Source: Linepithema humile
Taxonomy: Eukaryota > Arthropoda > Insecta > Hymenoptera > Formicidae
Direction: 5' to 3'
Assembly (NCBI RefSeq): GCF_040581485.1
Contig: NC_090128.1
Location: forward strand, 42,872,931-42,936,930
Length of the DNA: 64,000 nt
This document shows positions 26,804 to 38,026 of the stretch, in pieces. The position numbers were made by a program, and so were the translations under genes. Each line of letters opens with the position of its first letter. Positions within the stretch are counted from its first letter, which is position 1. The notes beneath the pieces are model-generated. The model was given only the letters and a program-made list of their open reading frames with translations, had not been told where the DNA came from and ran no database searches.

Positions 26804-27311
26804 CATTAATTAAAATTTTATCAATTTATGATTGTCGTTTTATATATTGAAGATTTTATTTATTGAAGATGTATACCGTTAGGCATTCTATTACACGTAT
26901 GCTAAGAATCCATAAAATAATTAAATTAACTCATGTTATATTAACAAAATTAAAATTAAAATTTAAAAAGTTACTATATAACCAAAAAGATATATACTTT
27001 GGCATTTTATTTGTCAAGGTTCAAACATGTGACACATTAAAAGATAAAATTGTCACATAATCTAATAACCTAGTATTTTTAGTGTAATATCAATAATAGA
27101 AAAATAATCTAACAATTTTGAATCTTTGAAACTGTATCGACTACATTAAGTAATCGATGTTGTGAATTTATGTCGGCAGTTTTTCTTTTCTTTATTACAT
27201 CACAAACTTGTTAGGGTCTTCAAATTAAATATGATTTTCCGTGCAATTTAAAAGTATTACGAATAAGTGAAATAATGCATTATAAAGTAATGTTAATAGA
27301 AAAATAGCGAA

Positions 27312-29083
27312 TTAATAATTTTCTTCTGTATTTTCGTTGCCCTCAATCGACTCCTGTAAAATGTACATTATTTATCAAATTTTAATTTTGATTTTTCTTT
27401 AGTAATTTAGATGACGTACTGATAATGCAATAAATTCTATATGCGCATATATGTTTAAACATTTATACTGTACTTATATACTGTATAATTTTAAGTTGTT
27501 CTTTAAAGTGTAGAAAGTGAATCAATACTTATTAGCATTTTCACACAATATCTTGGACATTGTGACAGTTACAAAAAGTTTCTTTAATAAAATTTGTATG
27601 ACCGAATAATATTTATTATTTAACACAATTGATCTTTTTACTCTTTATGTCCAAAATTTAAAAATAAATTTTTTTTTTTTTTAATAAATATTATATCTTT
27701 ATATTTTATTTATTTATTTATTTATTTTATTTATTATTTATATTTAAAGCACAATTAGTTGCATTATATAATGGGGTCTCTTTTAGTATATAATTCTTTT
27801 TAGAAGAAATTTTATGTAACTTTTATAGCTTACAAGATCTCGAAGACATTCACAGTTATTGGATTATTTTGTGTACTCGATAAGAAATTCATTATATGTA
27901 CTTTACTCACATCGTTTCTTGTATATACAACCTGGTAATGGTTTAGTTGTACACGAGGTTGATCGGATTCAGAACGCCGACGATAATGATGAATATAGTC
28001 AGATATGTCAATTTCATCCAAGTCATAGAATAGCCAATATCTGTGTTCAAAATTATTGTTAATTATTCTCATTTTAATCAAGCGTAACGAGTTATTTATA
28101 TATATGTAATAATCTAATAACTTCGAGAATATCAGGATATAAAAAAGTGATTTGATAGATAATATAAAACATAACTATCGCTTATATCTATATGTATATA
28201 TATCATATATATCATATCTATTCGCTTCGTTTTTAAAAGAAAAAATGTTAACATTTTTTGTGCAAATTTTTGAATTTGCCGTTTAGTAAATCTTTTACAT
28301 TCTTATCTCTTATCCTTTAATTGTTTGTATTTTATATTTAATTATAAAATTAATTCACATATATATTTAAAAAATCAACTTACGGACAATAGTGCTCAAT
28401 TATAATAATTACTAAACAAAAAGTGAAAGCAGCACAAAACAAGGTAAATGGTATAGGAATTATGCCATCTACCATTATTAATTTTACTTTTTTCACTGTG
28501 TTTGCATCATCTTTCAATGTAATGTCCGAAGTAGTTTCTTGTTCATTTTTATTTTCTTCACTATTTGACGTATATTTCACAATCGTTGCAGTTTCTGCAG
28601 AAAAAATAAATTAAATTGATGATTAATTATATACGTAACTAATGCGCTAACTTCTTTAATAATATAAATTTTTATTTAATTAATGTACGAAGTTATAAGA
28701 TTTTACTATTAGTGAATTTTCTTGGCTAAATATAAAAATTTATATTGACAAAATATACCGCTAAATAGTTGAAATTTATTTTTGTTAAATTTGTTGATAT
28801 TAAATTAAGTTTGTTAATAAGTTTGTCTACAATTAATATTATAATATTATAATATTATAATATTATAATTAGTAAATTTTTAAAAATGAAAATAAGTACT
28901 TAAAAGATAAATCTTTTTAAATAAAAAAAAAATATTTATACAAATATTATCTTTCTAGTTTAAAATATGTGAAGAAAATAATTAAGGAAATGGAGAATGT
29001 TTTATGTGTATAATATAAACAACTATACCTGAAATTAAAATGATGAAGATGACAGTCCATAAGATTTTCGTTAAAATGTGCAT
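27312..29083 (-). CDS. Nested small single-pass membrane protein gene, copy 1 (4 exons, 145 aa)
   Basis: Unrecognised family, predicted from conserved splicing. Coding exons, minus strand: 29083-29029, 28594-28384, 28040-27911, 27353-27312. Donors are CAG|GTATAG, CC|GTAAGT and GAT|GTGAGT; acceptors are CTGCAG, CACAG and TTTTACAG. Phases (1, 2, 0) join into one frame with a TAA stop. Residues 1-18 (MHILTKILWTVIFIILIS) look like a signal peptide. Residues 19-62 are a charged ectodomain rich in Glu, Asn, Lys and Thr. Residues 63-84 (IIPIPFTLFCAAFTFCLVII plus II) are a membrane segment. The tail, 85-145, includes YRRRSESDQPRVQLNHYQVV and ends ESIEGNENTEENY. Without the third splice the exon would read on to a stop after VFEIL. 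The gene lies antisense inside the beat intron. Its role is unknown; expression is unproven. Confidence 0.65.
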
Positions 29084-29322
29084 TCTGAGACTTAATTTGA
29101 CTTTTTTTCTTTTGAAAATTTAACAAATCAGCGTTATAAATAAAAAAATGTTTTTGAATTATTATTGTCGCAATGTTTTTTTAATCGTCAGAATTTATTC
29201 ATGTAAATATCTCAAATTTATCCAAAATAGAAAAGATAATTGATTTTTGGTATGATATATTTCATGAAATCTTAAACTGTAAAGATAAAATTAGAATACA
29301 TTTTGTGCGCATATTGTGCGCA

Positions 29323-29567
29323 GGCCCTGCGCACAATAGAGAAAATAGGAATAGGAATAAATATTAAATATTAAGAATAGAAAATTGGAATTATTTCATT
29401 TCAGAACAAGAAAATGGGATGTATTAACGTACTATGAATTAAAAATTAAGAATTAGAAATGACTAATATATTTTGTTCTTTTGTTTGAAGTAAAATAATT
29501 CCAAATTCTTCTTCCTAATATTTAATAATTATTCCGGTTTTAATATTTTTTCTATTGCGCGCAGGAC
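29323..29567. mobile_element. Foldback MITE inserted upstream of nested gene 1
   Basis: The ends GGCCCTGCGCACAATAG and CTATTGCGCGCAGGACC are inverted, and the arms remain complementary for about 90 bases. Units 2 and 3 lack this block at the matching place, so it inserted after the duplication. I could not define a clear target duplication. Confidence 0.65.
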
Positions 29568-30339
29568 CTTAGATTTGAGTTCATGTTGTGTACAAATGTT
29601 TGTCATATGTAGTGTATTATTGTCGTAATTAAAATAGCGTTTAATTAAAATGGAAATAGTTAAATTAATAACAAAATATCACATAATACCTGCAATATGT
29701 CAAAAACAGTAAACAGATATATGAAAATTTAATTTGATGATATGTGACAGTTATTACATAAATAATGATTACCGATGTCGGCTAGTATATAGAAAACACA
29801 TTTTAAAGAAATTTAACAGAATATTTTGTCTTGGTAGCAATGATTGCAATACAAGATTATTAAATAACGCCACATTATTATCAAATACATAAAACTCACG
29901 TAAAATACATGAAACTCTCGACGCTAATTAATATATTAAAACATTACTCAACTGATTTCATGTAAAATTTGGAAGCTTTACAATATTTCTTCGTTTAATT
30001 AGAAATTTTCTTATGGCTGCGTTCTCTGAACGACACTACGATAATGAAAAGCAATCGGCTCGTCATGTTCACGCATTCAACTTGATTGGTTTGTTTTCAT
30101 AAAATGTTATTAACTGCCCGTTGTCGAATACAAATTTGTTTATTCTGAGAAGCTCGTCTTTCAAAGTGCGTCTCGTTATATTACACATCAGTATCGCATC
30201 TATACACGTATTTTGTTTTTGTTAATAGAAATTTTGAAATTGTAGAAATTTATATTACTCTTTCTCTCTTATCTAATAGTAATATAATAAAAGTTTCTTT
30301 TTACTTTTTAATCAATCTGCTCAGATAAATTTCTTTACA

Positions 30340-33300
30340 TATATCAGCAAAAAATTTATACTTTGGCATTTTATTTTTTTAGAGTTCATGAAATGTGATA
30401 GACACATTAAAAGATAAAATCATAATATAATCTAATAATTTAGTCTTTATTAATACCAATAATAGAAAATTTTAACAATTTTATCATAAAGCTGCATCTA
30501 CTACATTAAGTAATCGATGTTGTGAATTTATGTCGATAGTTTTATTTCTCCTTCTTTTACACCATAAACTTTTGAAGACTTATTAAGTCCGAATCAAATT
30601 AAATATAATTTTTAATGCATTTTAAAAGTATTATCAATAAGTGAAATAATGCATTATAAAGTAACATTAATAGAAAGATAGTAAATTAACAATTTTCTTC
30701 TGTATTTTCGTTGCCCTCAATCGATTCCTGTAAAATGTACATTATTTATGAAATTTTAAAACAATAAATTTTTGCTTAGTAATTTAGACGATGTACTGAT
30801 AATGTACTTCTATATGCGCATATATGTTTATGTTTAAACATTTATAATGTACTTATATCAATACTCATTAGCATCTTCAATGTTCTAGACACTATGATAG
30901 TTACAAAAAAAAATTTTTTTTTAACAAAATTTTTATGGCCAAATAATATTTATTATTTATATAATACAATTGATTTTTTTCTGCATTTATGTCCAAAAAT
31001 TAAAAATTAATTTTGTTTTTTTTTTAAATAAATACTATATCTTTATATTTCTTATTACTTATTTATTTATTTATTTTATTTATTATTTATCATTTATATT
31101 TCAAACACAATTAGTTGCATTATATAATGGGGTCTCTTTTAGTGTACAATTTGTTTTAGAAGAAATTTCATGTAATTTTTATAATTTACAAGATCTCGAA
31201 GACATTCTCAGTTATTGGATTATTTAGTGTATTCGATATATAATTCATTATATGTATTTTACTTACATTTCTTCTTGTATATACAGCCCGGTAATGGGTT
31301 AGTTGTCGGACACGAGGTTGATGAGATTGAGAACGACGAAAAAGGTGAGACATATCAGGCACATATAAATTATCACGTAGCAAATTTCTGTGTTCAAAAT
31401 TATTTGTTTTTATAATGATAATTATTTGTTTTTATAATGATAATTAATATTTTTATTTATTTCGGCAGTTTTATAATATTAAATATTAATTAAGCAAAAT
31501 ATAAAAATGTTAACATTCTTTTGTTTAAATTTTTGAATTTGTCGTTTAGTAAATCTTTTACATTCTTATCTTTTATCTTTTAATTGCTTGTATTTACATT
31601 TAATTAAAAAATTAATTTACGTATAGGTATATTTATAAAAATCAACTTACGGGCACCAGAACCAAATCACAATCATAATTAATAATAATATTAAAGTAAA
31701 CATAAAGAAAAAAAATGTGAGAGGAACAATTGTCTCTTGTAGAAATAATTCATTAAGATCAAATTTTACTTTTTTCACTGTGTTTATATCATATATCAAT
31801 GTAATATTCAAAATGTTTTTTTCTTCATTTTCATCTTCTTTACTGTATGATGTATGTTTCACAAACATTGTAGTTTCTGAAAAAAATAATTCAAATTGAT
31901 GATTAATTATATACGCAACTAATTCATTAACTTCTTTAATTATATAAATTTTTATTTAATTAATGTTGTAAGTTATAAAATTTTACTGTTAGTGAATTTT
32001 CTTGGCTAAATATAAAAATTTATATTGATAAGATATACCACTAAATATTTGAAATTTGTTTTTATTAAATTTGTTAATATTAAATTAAGTTTGTTAATTT
32101 CTACAATTAATATTAGTAAATTTTTAGAAATAAAAATAAGTACTTAGAAAATTAATCTTTTTGAATGAAAAAAAAATTTTTATACAAATATTATTTTTCT
32201 AGTTTAAAATACGTGAAGAAAATAATTAAGGAAATGGAAAATGTTTTATGTGTATAATATAAACAATAATACCTGAAATTAAAATGATGAAGATGACAAT
32301 CCATAAGGTTTTCGTTAAAATGTGCATACTGACACCTAATTGACTTTTTTTCTTTTGAAAATTTAATAAATCAACGTTATAATTTAAAAAATGTTTTTGA
32401 AGATTATTGTCGTCGGAATGTTTTTTTAATCGCCAGAATATATTGATATAAATATTTCTAATTTATACAAAATAAAAAAGGAAAACTTGATTTTTGGTTT
32501 GATATACTTGATCGAATCTTAAACTATAAAGATAAAATTGGAATACGCTGAGATTAGAATTTACATATTGTGTAAAAATGTTTGGCATAAATAGCGTATT
32601 TTTGTCGTAATTAAACTAGCGTTTAATTAAAATGGAAATAGTTAAATATTAATAGGTAAATATTAATTAATAATTGAATATAAAGAAAAATATCCGTAGT
32701 GTGCCAAAAACAGTAAACAGATACATAATATGTGACAGTTACTACATAAATAATGATTACTGATATCGGCTAGTATATAGAAAACACACATTTTAAAGAA
32801 ATTTAACAGAATATTTTGTCTTGGTAGCAATGATTGCAATACAAGATTATTAAATAACGCCACATTTTTATCAAATGCGTAAAATTCTGGAACGCTAATT
32901 AATATATTAAAACATTACTCAACTAATTTCATGTAAAATTTGAAAGCTTTACAATATTTCTTCGTTTAATTAGAAATTTCCTTATGTCTGCGTTCTCTGG
33001 ACGACACTACGATAATGAAGAGCTATCGGCTCGTCATGTTCACACATTCAACTTTTATTGGTTTGTTTACCTAAAATCTTATTAGCCGCCCGTTGTCGAA
33101 TACAAATTTATTTATTCTGAGAAGTACGCCTTTCAAAGTACCTCTCGTTATATTACATATCAGTATCGCATATACTGTACGTATTGTGTTTTTGTTAATA
33201 GAAATTTTAAAATTGTAGTAATTTATACTTTTATAGTCATTTGTAAAATCTTCTTATATAAAAAAATTTTTTGAAATAGCAAACATTTCTATTTTTTGCA

Positions 33301-34620
33301 ATGTAATCTGTCATTTAATGCTATTTAATTACAAATTTTTTGAGCTAATATTTGACTTAAATTCTCATTCATACATATAAACGCTATTTTTTATCATGGT
33401 TTTTAACAGATATTTTAATTGATTATTCTTTCTTTTTACTTAAATATCTAATTTATTATCTTTTTCTTAGCTCCATAAAATTAGCACTTAATATAAAATA
33501 TAATACTGTAAAAACCATCCGTCATATTTGTTATATTAACAGTGAATATTATTTACAATTTAATTCGTGTATTGAAAGATAGCAACAAATTCCTTTTTTT
33601 ATTCTTACTTTTATAGATTTTATATATCTACGTTTCTCTGGAATTTTATGTGCACCATAATCAAATTAATACAAATTTAATGAACGTTTGTCGAAAAATT
33701 TTAATTGTTACTAATGAAAATAGCGGAATCGCTACAAAAGTGAAATTTTATGTTTTGATTAATTTATCGATCATCATCTGACAAAAATTTACGTCTCGTT
33801 CATTGATTATTAAAGCAAAATTTTATTTGTTACATTAGCGTATACTTTCAGTAATATAAAAAATGATTCGAATCCGGTTATGGTGTGTTATTTTTATCTG
33901 CAAAATAGAGTGGAAAGAGTGTATTTGCGTTCGGAATATCATAGTTTTTAATATGCACCTGATATCGATACAATTCTCAGCAATTTGAAAGTCGCTATTT
34001 GATTCAGTTGGAGTCGTAAAAAGAAACAGAAACATAATCCCATGCAAAAGCTAGCAGTTTTTCGAAATTGTCTAATTTATGAAAATTTTTATTACTCTGG
34101 AATATGTACGTAATCTGCACATTGTTAGTAATTCGCCCGATCCTAAGAAAAAAGGAAAGATCGTTCATTTGTTGACTCGATGGTTTGTTGGTATGTCGAA
34201 AAAATGGGAGATAAATTTTACGAAGAAAAATCTTCTCACGACAACGTGAAAAGTAATCCACGCGAGGACACGATATGGAAATGTCTTCATGAGTTAAATA
34301 ACGTGGCTTGTCGCATAAATTTTGAGGATGTCTCAATGGACAAAGATTGAAATGGTGTGCGATAAATGCCTTAATTATTACAACTATCGCGCTCGCTTTT
34401 ACTGCCGCAAATTACACTTATCTCGACACGAAATGGATAGATATGCAAAAAGAGCATATGCTCGTATAATGTCGCGATATTTCAGGTAGAATCGACAAAC
34501 GACGTTGCGTCTCGAAATAGGCAGGATTCGCATTCGTACGACTTGCATACAGCGCTCACTCAGGCGCTTAAAATTGACGATAGAACAAAATTATTTATAA
34601 GCCTCATTATTCGAGCTTAA
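30340..34620. repeat. Tandem segmental duplication, unit 2
   Basis: Collinear with units 1 and 3. It begins near atatatcagcaaaaaattta and ends near cctcattattcgagcttaaa, after which the 3' flank of unit 3 begins. It keeps the 1.4 kb upstream part (33180-34620) that unit 1 has lost, and seems to lack the 3' flank present at 26010-26900 in unit 1. Confidence 0.85.
30686..32327 (-). CDS. Nested small single-pass membrane protein gene, copy 2 (4 exons, 147 aa)
   Basis: Paralogue of the gene at 27312-29083 with the same four-exon plan. Exons, minus strand: 32327-32273, 31876-31651, 31387-31267, 30727-30686. Donors are CAG|GTATTA, CC|GTAAGT and AAT|GTAAGT; acceptors are TTCAG, CACAG and TTTTACAG. 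The frame is open throughout. The signal peptide is MHILTKTLWIVIFIILIS. The ectodomain carries an N-glycosylation sequon (NIT). The membrane segment is rich in Phe and Leu (FFFFMFTLILLLIMIVI). The tail contains FRRSQSHQPRVRQLTHYRAV and ends ESIEGNENTEENC. Relative to copy 1, exon 2 is 15 bases longer and exon 3 is 9 shorter, all multiples of three. The intact frame despite indels argues for coding function, which is unknown. Confidence 0.65.
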
Positions 34621-35320
34621 AATTTTCTTTACTTAACATATTTTATTAAGTAAATCTTGTATTTTAAAGGCACACACACGCGCGCGCGCGCAAGCGCGTT
34701 TTTCTATATTATTTTTTTTAATGCAAACTACAAGAAATATACAAATAAAAAGAACTGCTTTTAGTTAAAAGAAATTGTTAAATAAAATTGTGTATACCAT
34801 ATAATAATATCTATAATATTTTAATCTATAATGCTTATTTATAATAATGTGCTTATTTATTTGGCATTATTATACAATGTTTTAAATAATGCCAAAGTAT
34901 TTCTTTTATTTATTTAAATTTTTTTTAAATATTTTATTAATTTTTGTCCATATTAGGTGTGTAAAAAAATAATCAAAATTTTTTTACTAATTTTATTATT
35001 TAAATTCAAAATATTTTTTCGTCTTTTTATGTGATTATATAAAAAAGTACTATTAAATTAGTGCTTACTTTTACAATTGTAATTAATATAGATTTTAATA
35101 AAAGATAATATTTTAATTTATAAAAAACTGATTAAAAATAAAATTACAAAGAAACTACACAACATCTTTTACTTATAATATTAACAGTTTATAATATTAC
35201 ATTATAATATTAACAGTACATAATATTACAGTAAATTATAATTATTTAAAATTGTTTACATTTATTTATAATTATTTATTTATAATATTACAAGAAATAT
35301 TTTTCTACAATTAGTATTAG

Positions 35321-35595
35321 ATAACCAAAAAAGTTCATGCGGTTTTTTACAATAAAAATTAAACAAGTGCAAAAGTTTTCATAAAATGTTTTATTCATTA
35401 AAGTAAGTATTTTTGCAATCTACAACCTTTCTTTAACGAGATACAAGTTTGTAAATTCCGTCTTTATAAGGCGTTGTGTCTTTAAAAGTAAAAAATCCAG
35501 CAACCTCTGTTTCAATCTTTATTTTGCATATGAAACTGTCTGTTTCGCATGTAAAAAAAACTTTGAAAAATATACACGAACTTTTTAGGGTTACC
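35321..35595 (-). mobile_element. Decayed mariner-like fragment
   Basis: Ends are inverted: taaccaaaaaagttcatg on the left, and the reverse complement of the right end reads gtaaccctaaaaagttcgtg, like mariner terminal repeats. On the minus strand a broken frame resembles the C-terminal end of mariner transposase (a KLVSR-x-x-KVVDCKNTYF pattern with an in-frame stop). It is absent from units 1 and 2. Confidence 0.6.
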
Positions 35596-36145
35596 TTTAT
35601 ATTTGTCAATTATTAAATTATTTTGAAAACTTTGACAATTAGAAAATAATGCCATTAATTAAGACTTTATCAATTTATGACTGTTTTATATATTATAGAT
35701 TTCATTAACACAGTTAGTCATTTTGTCACATGTATGCTAATAATCAAAATAAAAAAAGTAATTAAATTAACTTATATTAACAAAATAAAAATTTTGATGT
35801 ATAAGCAAAAAATTTATACTTTGGCATTTTATTTTCCATAATTCAGAAATGTAACACATTAAAAGATAAAATTGTCATATAATCTAATAATCTAGTATCT
35901 GGAGTGTAATACCAATAATAGAAAAATAATCTAACAATTTTATTTTTGAAACTGTATCCACTACATTAAGTAATCGATGTTGTGAACTTATGTCAGCAGT
36001 TTTACTCCTCTTCCTTTTACACCACAAACTTGTTAAGACTTGTTAAGTTTGAATTAAATTAAATGTGATTTTTCATGCATTTTAAAAGTATTACAAATAA
36101 ATGAAATAATGCATTATAAAGTAACATTAATAGAAAGATAGGGAA

Positions 36146-37041
36146 TTAATAATTTTCTTCTGTATTTTCGTTGCCCTCAGTCGACTCCTGTAAAATGTAC
36201 ATTATTTATAAAATTTTAAAATAATAAATTTTTGCTTAGTAATTTAGATGACGTACTGATAACGTACTTTTATATATGCGCATATATGTTTATGTTTAAA
36301 CATTTATAATGTACTTATATCAATACTCATTAGCATCTTTAATGTCTTGGACTATGACAGTTACAAAAAAAAATTTTTTTTAACAAAATTTTTATGGCCA
36401 AATAATATTTATCATTTATATAATACAATTGATTTTTCTCTGCATTTATGTCCAAAAAATAAAAATTAATTTTGTTTTTTTTTTTTAATTAATTACTATA
36501 TCTTTATATTTCTTATTACTTATTTATTTTATTTATTATTTATCATTTATATTTCAAACACAATTAGTTGCATTATATAATGGGGTCTCTTTTAGTGTAT
36601 AATTCGTTTTAGAAGAAATTTTATGTAACTTTTATAATTTACAAGATCTCGAAGACATTCACAGTTAATGGATTATTTTGTGTATTTAATATATTATATA
36701 ATTTATTATATGTATTTTACTCTTACATTTATTCTTGTACATACAACCTGCAAATCGTTTAGTTGTTGGACATGAGGTTGATCAGAATAAGAACGACGAT
36801 AAAGTTGAAGATGGTAAGGTATATCAAACACGTATGTACGAAACCAATGTCTGTGTTCAAAATTATTATTAATTATTTTCATTATAATCGAACGTTACAC
36901 ATACACTCGTATCAAGAATATATATGTATAGCGTATATATATGCAAATAATCTTATTACTTTGAGAATATCAGAATACGGAAAAGTATTGATAAATAATA
37001 CAAAAAATAACTATCGCTTATATCTATATATATACATATAG

Positions 37042-37087
<46 letters not shown>

Positions 37088-38026
37088 CTAAATTATTTGT
37101 CTTTATAATAATAATTCACATTTTTATTTATTTTAGCAGTTTTATAATATTAAATATTAACTATTATAAGTAAAACATAAAAATGTTAACATTTTTTTGT
37201 CTAAATTTTTTAATTTGCCGTTTAGTAAATCTTTTACATTTTTATCTTTTATCTTTTAATTGCATGTATTTACATTTAATTAAAAAATTAATTCACATAT
37301 AGATATATTTAAAAAAATCAACTTACGGGCAACGGAACCAAATCACAGTTATAATTAATAATAAAATTAAACAAGTCATAAAGAAAAGAAATATAATAGG
37401 AAACATTATTTCCCGTATGGATTTCACTTTTGTTGTTGTGTTTATATCATCTCTCAATGTAATGTTTAAAATGTTTTTTTTTATATTTTTATTTTCTTTA
37501 TTGTATGATGTATGTTTCAAAATCATTGCAGTTTCTGAAAAAATAAATCAAATTGATGATTAATTATATACGTAACTAATGCTAAATTATATACGTAAGC
37601 TAAATTATATACGTAACTAATAAATTAACTTCTTTAATAAGACAAATGTTTTTTTAAATTAATGTTGTAAGTGATAAAATTTTACTATTAATAAATTTTC
37701 TTGGCTAAATATAAAAATTTATATTAACAAGATATACCGCTAAATATTTAAAATTTGTTTTTATTAAATTTGTTAATATTAAATTAAGTTTGTTAATTTC
37801 TACAATTAATATTAGTAAATTTTTAGAAATAAAAATAAGTACTTAGAAAATTAATCTTTTTGAATGAAAAAAAAATATTCATACAAATATTATCTTTCTA
37901 GTTTAAAATACGTGAAGAAAATAATTAAGGAAATGAAGAATGTTTTATGTGTGTAATATAAACAACTATACCTGAAATTAAAATGCTGAAGATGACAGTC
38001 CATAAGATTTTCGTTAAAATGTGCAT
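36146..38026 (-). CDS. Nested small single-pass membrane protein gene, copy 3 (4 exons, 142 aa)
   Basis: Third paralogue. Exons, minus strand: 38026-37972, 37534-37327, 36850-36727, 36187-36146. Donors are CAG|GTATAG, CC|GTAAGT and AAT|GTAAGA; acceptors are TTTCAG, CACAG and TTTTACAG. The signal peptide is MHILTKILWTVIFSILIS. The ectodomain is short and basic with a sequon (NIT). The membrane segment (IIFLFFMTCLILLLIITVIW) is followed by RCP. The tail contains YRRSYSDQPHVQQLNDLQVV and ends ESTEGNENTEENY. A two-base insertion just past the third donor would truncate a read-through form, while the spliced frame stays open. This supports the splice model. Exon 3 differs strongly from that of copies 1 and 2 at its start. 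Function unknown. Confidence 0.63.
37044..37085. repeat. TA dinucleotide repeat
   Basis: An almost pure TA run in the second intron of nested gene copy 3, not present at this length in copies 1 and 2. Confidence 0.9.

Larger units (their letters stand above)
26010..30260. repeat. Tandem segmental duplication, unit 1
   Basis: The region shares long collinear similarity with about 30340-34620 and about 34620-40340. Markers shared by all three include gcattatataatggggtctc (27762, 31110, 36571 on the plus strand), the terminal-exon word gtattttcgttgccctca, and the first-exon word ttcgttaaaatgtgcat. Unit 1 lacks the upstream half seen in units 2 and 3 and carries a private 245-bp foldback insertion (29323-29567). 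Boundaries are approximate. Confidence 0.85.

Noticed and set aside
27859..28062. Plus-strand frame starting MDYFVYSI, also seen at 31215-31415
   Set aside because: It is antisense to exon 3 of the nested genes; it breaks in unit 3, while the minus-strand exon keeps its frame and splice sites in all three units.
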